Below are positions 1 through 7,274 of a stretch of DNA of 11,717 bases, piece after piece (the first letter of the stretch is position 1; every line of letters begins with the position of its first letter). The stretch comes from an uncultured Bacteroidales bacterium (GTDB lineage: Bacteria > Bacteroidota > Bacteroidia > Bacteroidales > Bacteroidaceae). A program made the translations under genes and the position numbers. The notes under the pieces are model-generated. The model did not search any database. It saw nothing but the letters and a program-made list of their open reading frames with translations, and was not told where the DNA came from. The stretch lies in contig CALZMA010000012.1 of the NCBI GenBank assembly GCA_945788445.1, positions 1-11,717 of the forward strand, read 5' to 3'.

Positions 1-761
1 AGCTGCCCTTTGCGCAGGGCCTCGGCCACGGCTTCTTCCTGGACCAAAGCGCCGCGTGCCGTGTTTATCAGGATAAGCCCCGGACGCACCTTGCCGAGAA
101 GGGCTTCATTGACAAAGCCGCGGTTGGCTGCGGTCAGCGGACAGTTGAGGCTGACCACGTGGCACTCGCCGAAGGCTTCTTCGAGGGTGGCTTTCTTCAC
201 GTGGGGCGGCAGGGCCGAGGGGTCCTTGCTCGTCACGGCCCAAATCTCCATGCCGAAGGCAGAGAGGATGCAGGCTACGGCCTGCCCGATGTTGCCAAAG
301 CCCACGATGGCCGCACGCTTGCCGGCAAGTTCCATGCGCGGCCAGGAGGTGTAGCAGAAGTCGGGGCTGTTCACCCACGCGCCCTTGCGGTTCTCTTCGG
401 TGTAGTGGCCCACGCTGTCGATGGCCTCGAGCAGCAGGGATATGACCATTTGCGCTACGGACTGGCTGGAATAGCCCGCGCAGTTGCACACCGTGATGTT
501 CCGCTCGCGGGCAGCGGCAGTGTCGATGCGGTCGAAACCAGTGGCGGCCACGCAGACCAAGCGGAGCTGGGGGAGCGCATCGAAGTGGGCGGCCCCGAGC
601 GATGTTTTATTGACGATGACCACTTCGGCACCAGCGGCACGGGAAACGATGTCGGCCGGTTCGGTGCGGTCGTAGACGACGAGTTCGCCCAAAGCCTCAA
701 GGGTTTCCCAAGTGAGGTCGCCGGGGTTGATGGTGTAGCCGTCTAAGAAAACTATTTTCAT
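1..761 (-). CDS. D-2-hydroxyacid dehydrogenase (glycerate/hydroxypyruvate type), 3' end outside window
   Basis: This is an NAD(P)-dependent D-2-hydroxyacid dehydrogenase of the family that includes glycerate dehydrogenase/hydroxypyruvate reductase and SerA. The first 253 codons are present and read from ATG at 761 (MKIVFLDGY) off the left edge. The Rossmann dinucleotide-binding motif VGFGNIGQ is at residues 153-160, and the INTARG segment at 232-237 carries the family's catalytic Arg (R236). The GYSSQSVAQ segment at 96-104 resembles the glycerate-dehydrogenase-like branch more than classic SerA. The catalytic Glu and His expected further on lie outside the window, so completeness and substrate cannot be judged. 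An AGTT-type repeat array directly precedes the start codon, leaving no Shine-Dalgarno sequence. The plug gene ends 59 bases upstream on the same strand, so co-transcription is possible. Family assignment is secure; the exact substrate is not. Confidence 0.9.
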   Translation of the reverse strand, partial: MKIVFLDGYTINPGDLTWETLEALGELVVYDRTEPADIVSRAAGAEVVIVNKTSLGAAHFDALPQLRLVCVAATGFDRIDTAAARERNITVCNCAGYSSQSVAQMVISLLLEAIDSVGHYTEENRKGAWVNSPDFCYTSWPRMELAGKRAAIVGFGNIGQAVACILSAFGMEIWAVTSKDPSALPPHVKKATLEEAFGECHVVSLNCPLTAANRGFVNEALLGKVRPGLILINTARGALVQEEAVAEALRKGQ

Positions 762-805
762 AGTTTGAGGAGTTTAGGAGTTCGAAGAGTTGAGAAGTTT
801 AAGAG
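762..805. repeat. Degenerate 7-9-nt AGTT-led tandem repeat
   Basis: The plus strand reads as successive units that each begin with AGTT: agtttgagg, agtttagg, agttcgaag, agttgaga, agtttaag, agt. On the transcribed (minus) strand this becomes a pyrimidine- and A-rich leader of AACT-type units that abuts the ATG of the dehydrogenase at 761. It is a short degenerate minisatellite, unrelated in sequence to the arrays at 8025-8103, 9631-9748 and 10415-10478. It may act as an unstructured leader, but that is inference. Confidence 0.7.
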
Positions 806-820
806 TGGAAGCGTTTGGCC

Positions 821-2095
821 TTATTGTACCCTGAAGAGAGGGGTGGAGCAGGCCACAAGTTGCCAGTAGCGTGCGGCGGTGGGGCGGTAGTAAACGAGGA
901 TTTCGTACTCGTTTTCCGTTTGGAAATAGTCGCCCTCGACGGGAGCGGTCAGTGCGGACCGTTGGCCGGGGGCATCGAAGCAGAGATACTGGTAGTTGTA
1001 GTAGCCGGTCTTCAGGAGAATGGAAGCCTCGTAGCAGTGCTCCTCGTCGTTGTAGTGCATGAGGTAGGCATCGGAGAAGTCGGGCACGGCCCAGCGGCCG
1101 TTCACGTAGACCTTGCGGCCCGCCCAGGGGAGCATGTCGAGGCGGAAATGCGTCCAGACGTAGTCGGCCTCGGTGTCGGGGTCGGCGCTGCCCGACCAGG
1201 CCACGACCCAGGCACCGTTGCGCTCCTCATCGTAGAGATAGTTCTTGCGCGGGGCATCGGCGAAGAGCGTGTAGTGGTAGTAGGGGTCGTACCATCGCAT
1301 CGACTCGCCGTGCATTCCGGGGTAGCGTGTGCTGAGCATTTCCATTTTGCGGTATTCGTTGCCCGCCTTGAAGATGAGTTTCTGCTCGTGCTCCCAGCGG
1401 AGCTGCCCGGCCTGTTGCGAAGTGGGCGTGAGGCCCATCACGGCCGTGTCGTAGCGGCGGTTCTGCATCACAATGGTCTTCACCTCTTCCGCCGCATCGC
1501 GCAGCGGGAGGTTGCCGAGGTTCAGTTCGAGCGAAACCTGCTGGTGCTTGTCGTTCCAGTCAATCTCGGTGTTGGTCGTGCAGGTAGCGACCAGTCCCGC
1601 CTTGCGGTCCACCACGCCGAAATAGGTTTGGCAAACGGGCTCCTCGTCCTCGTCGTATATAGTGAGGAGATAGTTGCCCGAGAGTAAGGGCTTGAGGCGT
1701 TCGTTGGGGAGCGTGAAGCGGTAGTGGAGGTATTGCACCGAGGTGTTCAGGCTGGGCTCGTAGTCGTCGATGACCTCCTCGTCCTGTACGGCGTAGAGAT
1801 ATTCGCTTTCAAAGAGTTCGTCGCTCGGGTTGCCTTCCCAGTCGCAGTGGGTCAGGCGGTAGGTGTAGCGGCAGTATTGGTGCGTGAGGTCGTCGAAGGA
1901 AACCTCGAGCTGCTCGCCGCCGTTCAGACTGATGACGGGAAACTGTTCCGCCTGCCCGTCCACCGCGAGGCGCAGGCTGTGGAGGTTGGGAGCCAGCAGC
2001 GTGGTGCGGCCGGGCTGTGCCTGCACAGGCAGCACTGACAGCGCGCCCCAGAACGCATTCACCAGAACGGACCTTGAAAGCATACTCACATTCAT
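821..2095 (-). CDS. Type IX secretion system plug protein (DUF5103 family)
   Basis: A 424-aa exported protein that I recognise as the DUF5103/T9SS plug family, which is confined to Bacteroidota. In Flavobacterium johnsoniae the homologue binds the periplasmic side of the SprA translocon and blocks its channel when no substrate is engaged. The N-terminus is a signal peptide of about 26 residues ending VQA before QP. The mature part is beta-rich and aromatic, with family-typical stretches such as YRLTHCDWEG (59-68), FESEYLYA and a C-terminal block with NEYEILVYYRP. Length fits the family. The start at 2095 is 6 bases after the fucosidase stop, which suggests translational linkage; an alternative in-frame ATG at residue 5 would leave an equally good signal peptide. 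No other T9SS gene is in the window, so the plug gene is separated from its translocon genes here. Family is fairly sure; the function is taken from the family. Confidence 0.85.
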   Translation of the reverse strand: MNVSMLSRSVLVNAFWGALSVLPVQAQPGRTTLLAPNLHSLRLAVDGQAEQFPVISLNGGEQLEVSFDDLTHQYCRYTYRLTHCDWEGNPSDELFESEYLYAVQDEEVIDDYEPSLNTSVQYLHYRFTLPNERLKPLLSGNYLLTIYDEDEEPVCQTYFGVVDRKAGLVATCTTNTEIDWNDKHQQVSLELNLGNLPLRDAAEEVKTIVMQNRRYDTAVMGLTPTSQQAGQLRWEHEQKLIFKAGNEYRKMEMLSTRYPGMHGESMRWYDPYYHYTLFADAPRKNYLYDEERNGAWVVAWSGSADPDTEADYVWTHFRLDMLPWAGRKVYVNGRWAVPDFSDAYLMHYNDEEHCYEASILLKTGYYNYQYLCFDAPGQRSALTAPVEGDYFQTENEYEILVYYRPTAARYWQLVACSTPLFRVQ

Positions 2096-2101
2096 TGCTT
2101 G

Positions 2102-3433
2102 CTATCTTTTCGGAGTGATTTTCACAATGTAGTCTATCTCAACCTTTTCTCCGCGGGGCAGCTGCAGCGTGAGCGTTTTCTCTTTCTTGTTGAAGGCGAA
2201 AGCGAGCGGTTTGCCATCGAGCAGCGACTCCACCTTGGCAGGCTTTTCAGCCATCGCCACGGTCTGCGTCGCGGGCAGTTCGGCCGAGAGGAAGTGGAGG
2301 TAGACAGCGCCCGAGGTGCGGCCCTGCGTACTCACCAGCGTGTCGCCTTGGCAGACTGGGCCAGCCACCGTAGCGTAGATGCTCTCGCCGGCGGGGCCGC
2401 GGAGCCATTCGCCCATTTCGCCGAGGCGGCGGAGTGCGGTGGCGGGCAACTGCCCGTCTGGCTGCGGGCCCACGTTGAGCAGCAGGTTGGCCCCCTTGGC
2501 GGCCGTGCGCACCAAGAGGCGGAGCAGGGTGGGGGTGGACTTGTAGTTCTGGTCCTTGATCTTGTAGCCCCACATGCCGTTCATCGTTTCGCAGGTTTCG
2601 AGCGGGAGCCGGCTGATGGCCTGTCCCGAAAGGCCCGCCTTGTTCTCGCCGGGCACATCGCGCTCGAACATCTGCATGTCCTCGCCTTCGAACGGTGTCT
2701 GGTGGTGGTTGTTGCCCACGATGCAGGCGGGCTGGAGGCTGTGGATGAGGCGGTATTGTTCGGAGAGTTGCCAGTCGAAGGGGACGGAGTCGGCATCGTG
2801 GTCCCATACGCCGTCGAACCAGATGCCGTTGATTTTGCCGTAGTTCGTGAGGAGTTCGGTGAGCTGCGCGTTCATGAAGGCGTAGTAGCTTGCCCAGTCG
2901 GCACGCTGCGGGTCCTTGCCCGTGCGGCGTCCCGTGCGCCCCATGGGGTAGTCGTCGCGGGTCCAGTCGATGTGGGAATAGTAGAGGTGGAGGCCCATGC
3001 CCTTCTCGTGGCACGCCTCGGCCAGTTCGCCCACGATGTCGCGCCCGAAGGGCGTGTGCATGATGTTGTAGGGCGAGCACTGCGTGTTCCACATCGAGAA
3101 ACCCTCGTGGTGGCGCGAGGTGAAGCAGATGTACTTCGCACCCGCCTGCTGCAGGGCGTCAATCCACCGGCGGGCATCGAAGGCGTGCGGGTAGAAGGCG
3201 TTCATGGCCTTGGCATATTCGTCTTTGTCGATGCCCTCGTTTTGCATGTACCATTCGCCTTGGGCAAACAGGCTGTAAAGTCCCCAATGGAGGAAAATGC
3301 CAAAGCGCGCGTCGCTGAAGTCCTGCCGTGCGGCGAGGTTCGATGCCGTGGGCTGGTAAGCCTCTGTCACTGGCTGAGCGCGAAGGAGGGAAACGGAGGA
3401 GAGGAAAAGGAGAACGGAGAGAAGATACTTCAT
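2102..3433 (-). CDS. Alpha-L-fucosidase, GH29, secreted
   Basis: A 443-aa glycoside hydrolase family 29 alpha-L-fucosidase that releases terminal L-fucose from glycans by a retaining mechanism. The start at 3433 is chosen because it begins a clear signal peptide (MKYLLSVLLF, cleavage near RAQ at 18-20); the frame is open upstream, but that extension overlaps the acyltransferase gene and looks like its shadow. The N-terminal two thirds is the catalytic barrel: HWGLYS at 49-54, SRHHEGF at 106-112, WFDG at 205-208 with the likely nucleophile Asp207, FEGEDMQMFERD at 248-259, and NLLLNVGPQPDG at 316-327. The remaining ~100 residues look like the usual beta-sandwich. It would act in the periplasm or at the cell surface on host or dietary fucosylated glycans. 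No SusC/SusD pair or carbohydrate sensor is adjacent, so it is not in an obvious polysaccharide utilisation locus. It lies 46 bases after the acyltransferase and 6 before the plug gene. Confidence 0.95.
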   Translation of the reverse strand: MKYLLSVLLFLSSVSLLRAQPVTEAYQPTASNLAARQDFSDARFGIFLHWGLYSLFAQGEWYMQNEGIDKDEYAKAMNAFYPHAFDARRWIDALQQAGAKYICFTSRHHEGFSMWNTQCSPYNIMHTPFGRDIVGELAEACHEKGMGLHLYYSHIDWTRDDYPMGRTGRRTGKDPQRADWASYYAFMNAQLTELLTNYGKINGIWFDGVWDHDADSVPFDWQLSEQYRLIHSLQPACIVGNNHHQTPFEGEDMQMFERDVPGENKAGLSGQAISRLPLETCETMNGMWGYKIKDQNYKSTPTLLRLLVRTAAKGANLLLNVGPQPDGQLPATALRRLGEMGEWLRGPAGESIYATVAGPVCQGDTLVSTQGRTSGAVYLHFLSAELPATQTVAMAEKPAKVESLLDGKPLAFAFNKKEKTLTLQLPRGEKVEIDYIVKITPKR

Positions 3434-3479
3434 GAGCGGAAAGAATGTTGGCCGGGTAACGATTGGGGAGGTCTCGGTG

Positions 3480-4052
3480 CTAAGCATCGCCTGCGGGCGG
3501 GATGACTTCCACGGCGAATTTTTCGGGATGTTTTCCCTTGAAATCCTTGTAGTAGTCCATGATGATGGCCATGTCGGCCTCCACGTTGCCCGAGGGCACG
3601 AGCGTGCGCTTGCAGACAATGGTGCGCGAAGGGAAGTCGATGGCGTAGAGCAGGATGGGAAGGTTCGCTTTCAGTGCAATGTAGTAGAAGCCGCGCTTCC
3701 ATTTCTCCACCTTCGAGCGGGTGCCTTCGGGCGTCACGGCCAGCGAGAACGTGGGCGACTTGAGGGCCAGTTCTGCGAGTTGGTCCGTGAGGCTCGTTTT
3801 CTTGCTCCGCTCCACGGGGATGCCCCCCATCTTGCGGAAAATCGGGCCGAGCGGCCAGAAGAACCATTCTTTCTTCATCAGAAAGTTGGAAGTGAGCCCC
3901 AGGGCGGTATAGTAGCTTTTGCCGATGAGGAAGTCCCAGTTGCTGGTGTGGGGAGCGATGCAGATGATGCACTTCTCGGGTCGAGGCTGGTCAACCTCTT
4001 CCTTCCAGCCTCCCCAGCGGAACAGCAGGGTGTGGCATATTTGTCTAAACAT
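3480..4052 (-). CDS. 1-acyl-sn-glycerol-3-phosphate acyltransferase-like protein (PlsC superfamily)
   Basis: A 190-aa acyltransferase of the LPLAT/PlsC superfamily, which moves an acyl chain to a glycerolipid or related lipid acceptor at the inner membrane. The catalytic HX4D motif is HTSNWD at residues 35-40, and the acceptor-binding motif is PEGTRS at 108-113. GGIPVER at 76-82 fits the middle family block. There is no strong transmembrane helix, only hydrophobic patches such as WFFWPLGP, so membrane association is probably peripheral. It is shorter than classical PlsC (about 240 aa), in the range of the compact Bacteroidota paralogues, so the true acceptor could be something other than lysophosphatidic acid, for example an amino- or glycolipid precursor. 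It is the first gene after the candidate terminator at 4100-4138 and is followed by the fucosidase. Confidence 0.88.
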   Translation of the reverse strand: MFRQICHTLLFRWGGWKEEVDQPRPEKCIICIAPHTSNWDFLIGKSYYTALGLTSNFLMKKEWFFWPLGPIFRKMGGIPVERSKKTSLTDQLAELALKSPTFSLAVTPEGTRSKVEKWKRGFYYIALKANLPILLYAIDFPSRTIVCKRTLVPSGNVEADMAIIMDYYKDFKGKHPEKFAVEVIPPAGDA

Positions 4053-4099
4053 ATTGCGGTCGAGTGGTGCGTCGGCACCGGTTTGTATAAAAATAGGTT

Positions 4100-4138
4100 T
4101 GCTGCGCGGCAGTCTCAGGGTTCAACTGTCGCGCAGCA
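4100..4138 (-). terminator. Hairpin, candidate terminator of the oxidoreductase operon
   Basis: The arms at 4100-4112 and 4126-4138 are complementary over 13 positions with one G-U pair and enclose a 13-nt loop. Read in the direction of transcription, the stem is followed by AACCTATTTTTATAC, a moderately T-rich tail. It lies 22 bases after the stop of the 87-aa gene and 48 bases before the acyltransferase start, which is where a terminator would be expected. The imperfect T-tract lowers confidence; it could be a partial terminator that lets some transcripts continue. Confidence 0.55.
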
Positions 4139-4159
4139 CCTAAATAGGGGTAGGGGGCA

Positions 4160-4423
4160 TTATGCCTCAACGATGCGTTGTGAGAGGGCGTTTACCTTCT
4201 CGGTAAACTCCTGCTTCAGCTTCTTGTAGTACAAGCGTGCTGCCCCGGGCTCCGTGTGGCTGATGCGCTGCACGAAATCGGCATGCAGGTTGAGCACTTC
4301 CACCATCAGCTCGTCGAGCTTCTGGCGGTCTGCCTGGTTACACATGCTGAGCGCCACACAGTCGGCGAAGAGCTCGCCCGTGATGGACTTCACGCTTTTC
4401 TTCAGTTGTTTGCGGTTTGCCAT
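4160..4423 (-). CDS. Conserved small helical protein of unknown function (87 aa)
   Basis: An 87-aa protein, MANRKQLKKSV at the N-terminus, predicted by eye to be almost wholly alpha-helical, with a basic start and heptad-like spacing. It has two cysteines (C22, C28) and no signal peptide or membrane segment, so it is probably cytoplasmic. I have a general memory of similar short proteins in Bacteroidales but cannot name a characterised family. It begins 24 bases after the end of korC on the same strand, and the terminator-like hairpin follows it, so it is probably the last gene of the oxidoreductase operon. Its GC content and start context match its neighbours. A role linked to the oxidoreductase is only positional inference. 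Confidence 0.75.
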   Translation of the reverse strand: MANRKQLKKSVKSITGELFADCVALSMCNQADRQKLDELMVEVLNLHADFVQRISHTEPGAARLYYKKLKQEFTEKVNALSQRIVEA

Positions 4424-4447
4424 ATTGCAGTAGAGATAAGAAACGTA

Positions 4448-4993
4448 TTAGTTTATGGGTTCAATGATTTCCATCCCCTTCACGATAGCCTGCTCGTTCA
4501 CGGGGAGGAGGTGGTGGTGGCGTTCGGGAAGCGTTTTGCGCAGGGCTTTGATAACGCTTTCGATGCTCACGATGGGGTGGAGCTTGAGGAAGCCGCCGAG
4601 GATGAACATGTTGAAACACTTCATCATGGCCATGTCGGCCGCAGTTTCCATCGCGTTGGTCTGCCACGAGTGGATATCCTCTCGCGTGGGCTTCTGGAAG
4701 ATGCCGTAGCGGTCGAAGATGAGGTCGCCGCCGGGCTTCACCTTCGGTTCAAACTTTTCGAGCGAAGGCTGGTTGAGAAGGATGGCCGTGTCGTAGGCGC
4801 TGAGCACGGGCGACGAGATGGGGTCGTCGCTCACGATGACGGTCACGTTGGCCGTGCCGCCGCGCTGTTCCGGTCCGTAGGCAGGCATCCAAGTGACTTC
4901 CTTGCCCTCCATCAGTCCGGCGTAGGCCAGAATTTTGCCCATGGAAAGCACGCCCTGTCCGCCGAAGCCCGATATGATAATCTCCTGTTTCAT
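4448..4993 (-). CDS. korC: 2-oxoacid:ferredoxin oxidoreductase, gamma subunit
   Basis: A 181-aa gamma (catalytic-domain partner) subunit of a multi-subunit 2-oxoacid:ferredoxin oxidoreductase, which forms acyl-CoA, CO2 and reduced ferredoxin from a 2-oxoacid and CoA, or runs in reverse. The diagnostic glycine-rich motif GFGGQGV is at residues 9-15, and PAYGPEQRGG at 37-46 is the second conserved block. Length matches stand-alone gamma subunits of the archaeal-type Kor/Vor enzymes; in two-subunit enzymes this domain is fused to alpha. It lies 54 bases after the beta subunit gene and 24 before the 87-aa gene. Whether the substrate is 2-oxoglutarate (Kor) or a branched-chain 2-oxoacid (Vor) cannot be decided from sequence alone. 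Confidence 0.92.
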   Translation of the reverse strand: MKQEIIISGFGGQGVLSMGKILAYAGLMEGKEVTWMPAYGPEQRGGTANVTVIVSDDPISSPVLSAYDTAILLNQPSLEKFEPKVKPGGDLIFDRYGIFQKPTREDIHSWQTNAMETAADMAMMKCFNMFILGGFLKLHPIVSIESVIKALRKTLPERHHHLLPVNEQAIVKGMEIIEPIN

Positions 4994-5047
4994 GGTTTGC
5001 TGATTCTTGAATGATAACTTAAAAAGCCAAGCTAAGTTGCGGGCGGC

Positions 5048-5821
5048 CTACTTTTCCGCTGCAACGTCCTTGAGGTCGCCCACGTGGTAGAAGTCGAACA
5101 TGTGCTCCTCCATCCACTTGTTGGCCTTGACGGGCGAGAGTTTCCAGCCCGATGAGCAGGTAGCCACGATTTCGATGAGGTTCGAGCCCCGGCCCTGCAT
5201 GGAAAGTTCGAAAGCATGGCGGATGGCCTTCTTGGCCTTGCGGATGGCGGGCACGCTGTGAACGCTCTGGCGGGTCACGAAGGCCGTGCCCTGGAGCTGG
5301 GCGGCGATTTCCGACATGTTGAGCGGGTAGCCGTGGATTTGCGGGTCGCGTCCGTAGGGGCAAGTGGCCGTTTTCATGCCTTCGAGCGTGGTGGGCGCCA
5401 TTTGTCCGCCCGTCATGCCGTAGATGGCGTTGTTGATAAAGATGATGGTGATGTTCTCACCGCGGTTCAGCGCGTGGATGGTTTCGGCCGTACCGATGGC
5501 CGCGAGGTCGCCGTCGCCCTGGTAGGTGAAGACGAGGCGGTCCGGCCAGAGGCGCTTGCAGGCGGTGGCCAGTGCGGGCGCACGTCCGTGGGCCGCTTCC
5601 TGCCAGTCGATGTCGATGTAGCGGTAGGCAAATACGCCGCAGCCCACCGGACTGATGCCGATGGTGTGGTCCTGCATACCCATTTCGTCGATGACCTCAG
5701 CGATGAGTTTGTGCACCACGCCGTGGGAGCAGCCCGGACAGTAGTGCATCGTCATGTCGTTGAGCAATTTGGGCTTTTCGTACACCAAATTCTCGGGTTG
5801 GATGATATCTTCTCGTTTCAT
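5048..5821 (-). CDS. korB: 2-oxoacid:ferredoxin oxidoreductase, beta (TPP-binding) subunit
   Basis: A 257-aa beta subunit that binds thiamine pyrophosphate and magnesium. The TPP motif runs from GDGD at residues 102-105 to the NN pair at 130-131. Other family marks are CPGC at 28-31, the GC pair at 60-61, HGRAPALATACK at 78-89 and YGMTGGQ at 134-140. The length fits the small beta subunit of four-subunit enzymes. Stand-alone beta subunits of pyruvate enzymes also bind a cluster; here the ferredoxin clusters are supplied by the separate KorD. The ATG at 5821 lacks a recognisable Shine-Dalgarno sequence, as is usual in Bacteroidota. The gene follows the two-helix membrane protein gene by 21 bases and precedes korC by 54. 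Confidence 0.94.
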   Translation of the reverse strand: MKREDIIQPENLVYEKPKLLNDMTMHYCPGCSHGVVHKLIAEVIDEMGMQDHTIGISPVGCGVFAYRYIDIDWQEAAHGRAPALATACKRLWPDRLVFTYQGDGDLAAIGTAETIHALNRGENITIIFINNAIYGMTGGQMAPTTLEGMKTATCPYGRDPQIHGYPLNMSEIAAQLQGTAFVTRQSVHSVPAIRKAKKAIRHAFELSMQGRGSNLIEIVATCSSGWKLSPVKANKWMEEHMFDFYHVGDLKDVAAEK

Positions 5822-5842
5822 GACAAATCAAGTTGTTGTGTC

Positions 5843-6115
5843 TCATTCCCTTCTGCGCATCCCGGGCATCCTGAGGGCCACCTCCACCATCTTCACGACG
5901 ACCGCAACGAGGCCCAGCATGTACCACTTCATCAGGCCTTCGCCCGCTTCGCAGAGGACAATGCCCACCATGGCTATGACGGCCATGAGAATGAATACGG
6001 AGTTGAGCACATTGCGGAGAAACAGCAGCTTCTGGTCCTTGCGGCGCTGCGCTTCCCTCTCGGGGTGGCGCAGGCGTTCGAGAATGTCGGGTTGTTCGTC
6101 TTGAGAATGAATCAT
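5843..6115 (-). CDS. Two-helix membrane protein embedded in the oxidoreductase operon
   Basis: A 90-aa protein with a charged N-terminal ~30 residues (MIHSQDEQPDILERLRHPER, then a lysine/arginine-rich stretch) followed by two hydrophobic helices at about residues 35-55 and 62-83, joined by a short loop with CEAGEG, and a basic tail (MRRRE). By the positive-inside rule both termini would be cytoplasmic. It has no signal peptide and no family I can name. It sits between korA (27 bases upstream) and korB (21 bases downstream), interrupting subunits of one enzyme, which strongly implies co-transcription and suggests a linked job such as anchoring the complex to the inner membrane. That role is inference. 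Start at 6115 is the only good ATG. Confidence 0.82.
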   Translation of the reverse strand: MIHSQDEQPDILERLRHPEREAQRRKDQKLLFLRNVLNSVFILMAVIAMVGIVLCEAGEGLMKWYMLGLVAVVVKMVEVALRMPGMRRRE

Positions 6116-6142
6116 ATACTATATGTAGCTAATGAGGTCAAA

Positions 6143-7228
6143 TTAAGGCAGTTTCATAAGAGCATCGACGATTTCGTCGGGCGAGGGCACGATGCCGCCC
6201 AGTCGGCCATACTGCTGCACGGGCACGCGGCCTTCTGCAGCCAGGCGCACGTCGAAGACCATTTGTCCGGCATTGATTTCAACCACCAGGATGCCCTTCA
6301 CGTGTTTCGAGAGCTCTGCGATTTCCTTTTCGGGGAAGGGCCAGAGCGTGATGGGGCGGAAGAGTCCAGCTTTGCGTCCTTTCTCGCGGGCGAGTTCGAT
6401 GGCTTTCTGGGAAATGCGCGCTGCCGAGCCGAAGGCCACGATGGCGTAGTCGGCATCCTCCATGTGGCGCGTTTCGTAGCGTACCTCCTTCTCGGTGATT
6501 TCCTTGTACTTCGCCTGGAGGTGAAGGTTGCGCACCTCCATGACGTCCGGCTGGAGTTCGAGCGAGGTAATCACCTGCGGCCCGCGTTCGTGTATGCCGT
6601 GGCCGTTGGCGGCCCAGGGGCATTCCTGTGCGATTTCCTCCTCCGTGCGGCGGGGCTTGAAGGGCGGGAGCACCACCTTTTCCATCATCTGGCCGATGAC
6701 ACCGTCAGAGAGCATCATCACCGGTGTGCGCCAGCGGAAGGCAAGCGTAAAGGCGAGGTCCACGAAGTCGGCCATTTCCTGCACCGATGCCGGGGCCAGC
6801 ACAATCACGTTGTAGTCGCCGTTGCCGCCGCCGCGGGTGGCCTGGTTGTAGTCGCTTTGTGAAGGCTGGATGGTGCCGAGGCCCGGGCCGCCGCGTTGCA
6901 CGTTCACGATGAGGCCGGGGATTTCGGCACCGGCCATATAGCTGATACCCTCCTGCATCAGAGCGATGCCCGGCGAGGCCGAAGAGGTCATCACGCGTTT
7001 GCCCGTGCCGCCGCCGCCGTAGAGCATGTTGATGGAGGCCACTTCGCTTTCGGCCTGCACGACCACCATGCCCGTGGTCTCCCATGGCTTCAGCTCGGCG
7101 AGCGTTTCGAGCACCTCACTTTGGGGAGTAATCGGATAACCGAAGTAGCCGTCGCAGCCGCAGCGGATGGCGGCGCGTGCAATGGCTTCGTTACCTTTGA
7201 GAAGCAGGATTTCGTTTTCTTCGTTCAT
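6143..7228 (-). CDS. korA: 2-oxoacid:ferredoxin oxidoreductase, alpha subunit (KorA/VorB type)
   Basis: A 361-aa alpha subunit of the same enzyme. The N-terminal pyrimidine-binding domain shows GYPITPQSEV at residues 30-39, the conserved Glu60 in QAESE that activates TPP in this superfamily, SSASPGIALM at 82-91 and QRGGPGLGT at 111-119. The C-terminal part holds the transketolase-C-like domain (LFRPITLWPFP). The frame is open further upstream to 7339, but I chose ATG at 7228 (MNEENEILLLKGNEAIARAA) because the family begins there and the extension would overlap korD's end. Automatic annotation often calls such proteins VorB, so the substrate may be 3-methyl-2-oxobutanoate rather than 2-oxoglutarate. 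The gene is 46 bases after korD and 27 before the membrane-protein gene. Confidence 0.93.
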   Translation of the reverse strand: MNEENEILLLKGNEAIARAAIRCGCDGYFGYPITPQSEVLETLAELKPWETTGMVVVQAESEVASINMLYGGGGTGKRVMTSSASPGIALMQEGISYMAGAEIPGLIVNVQRGGPGLGTIQPSQSDYNQATRGGGNGDYNVIVLAPASVQEMADFVDLAFTLAFRWRTPVMMLSDGVIGQMMEKVVLPPFKPRRTEEEIAQECPWAANGHGIHERGPQVITSLELQPDVMEVRNLHLQAKYKEITEKEVRYETRHMEDADYAIVAFGSAARISQKAIELAREKGRKAGLFRPITLWPFPEKEIAELSKHVKGILVVEINAGQMVFDVRLAAEGRVPVQQYGRLGGIVPSPDEIVDALMKLP

Positions 7229-7274
7229 AGAACTGTAAGGGTTAAGGACTAGGGGGCAGGGCCCCGCAGCCATT

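Noticed and set aside
2099..3505. 468-codon plus-strand open frame antisense to the fucosidase
   Set aside because: Opposite a gene with an intact signal peptide and GH29 motifs; antisense shadow.
3434..3619. 62-residue N-terminal extension of the fucosidase frame
   Set aside because: It would overlap the acyltransferase gene out of frame and bury the signal peptide; the internal Met at 3433 is the natural start.
4053..4099. Possible promoter (TATTTTTA on the minus strand) before the acyltransferase
   Set aside because: Last base of the -7 box is wrong and no -33 box lies at 19 bases; the T-run is better explained as the tail of the hairpin at 4100-4138.
5216..6862. 548-codon plus-strand open frame antisense to korB, the membrane protein and korA
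   Set aside because: It lies opposite three well-supported genes, has His/Val/Ala-rich composition typical of antisense shadows in GC-rich DNA, and shows no recognisable domain.
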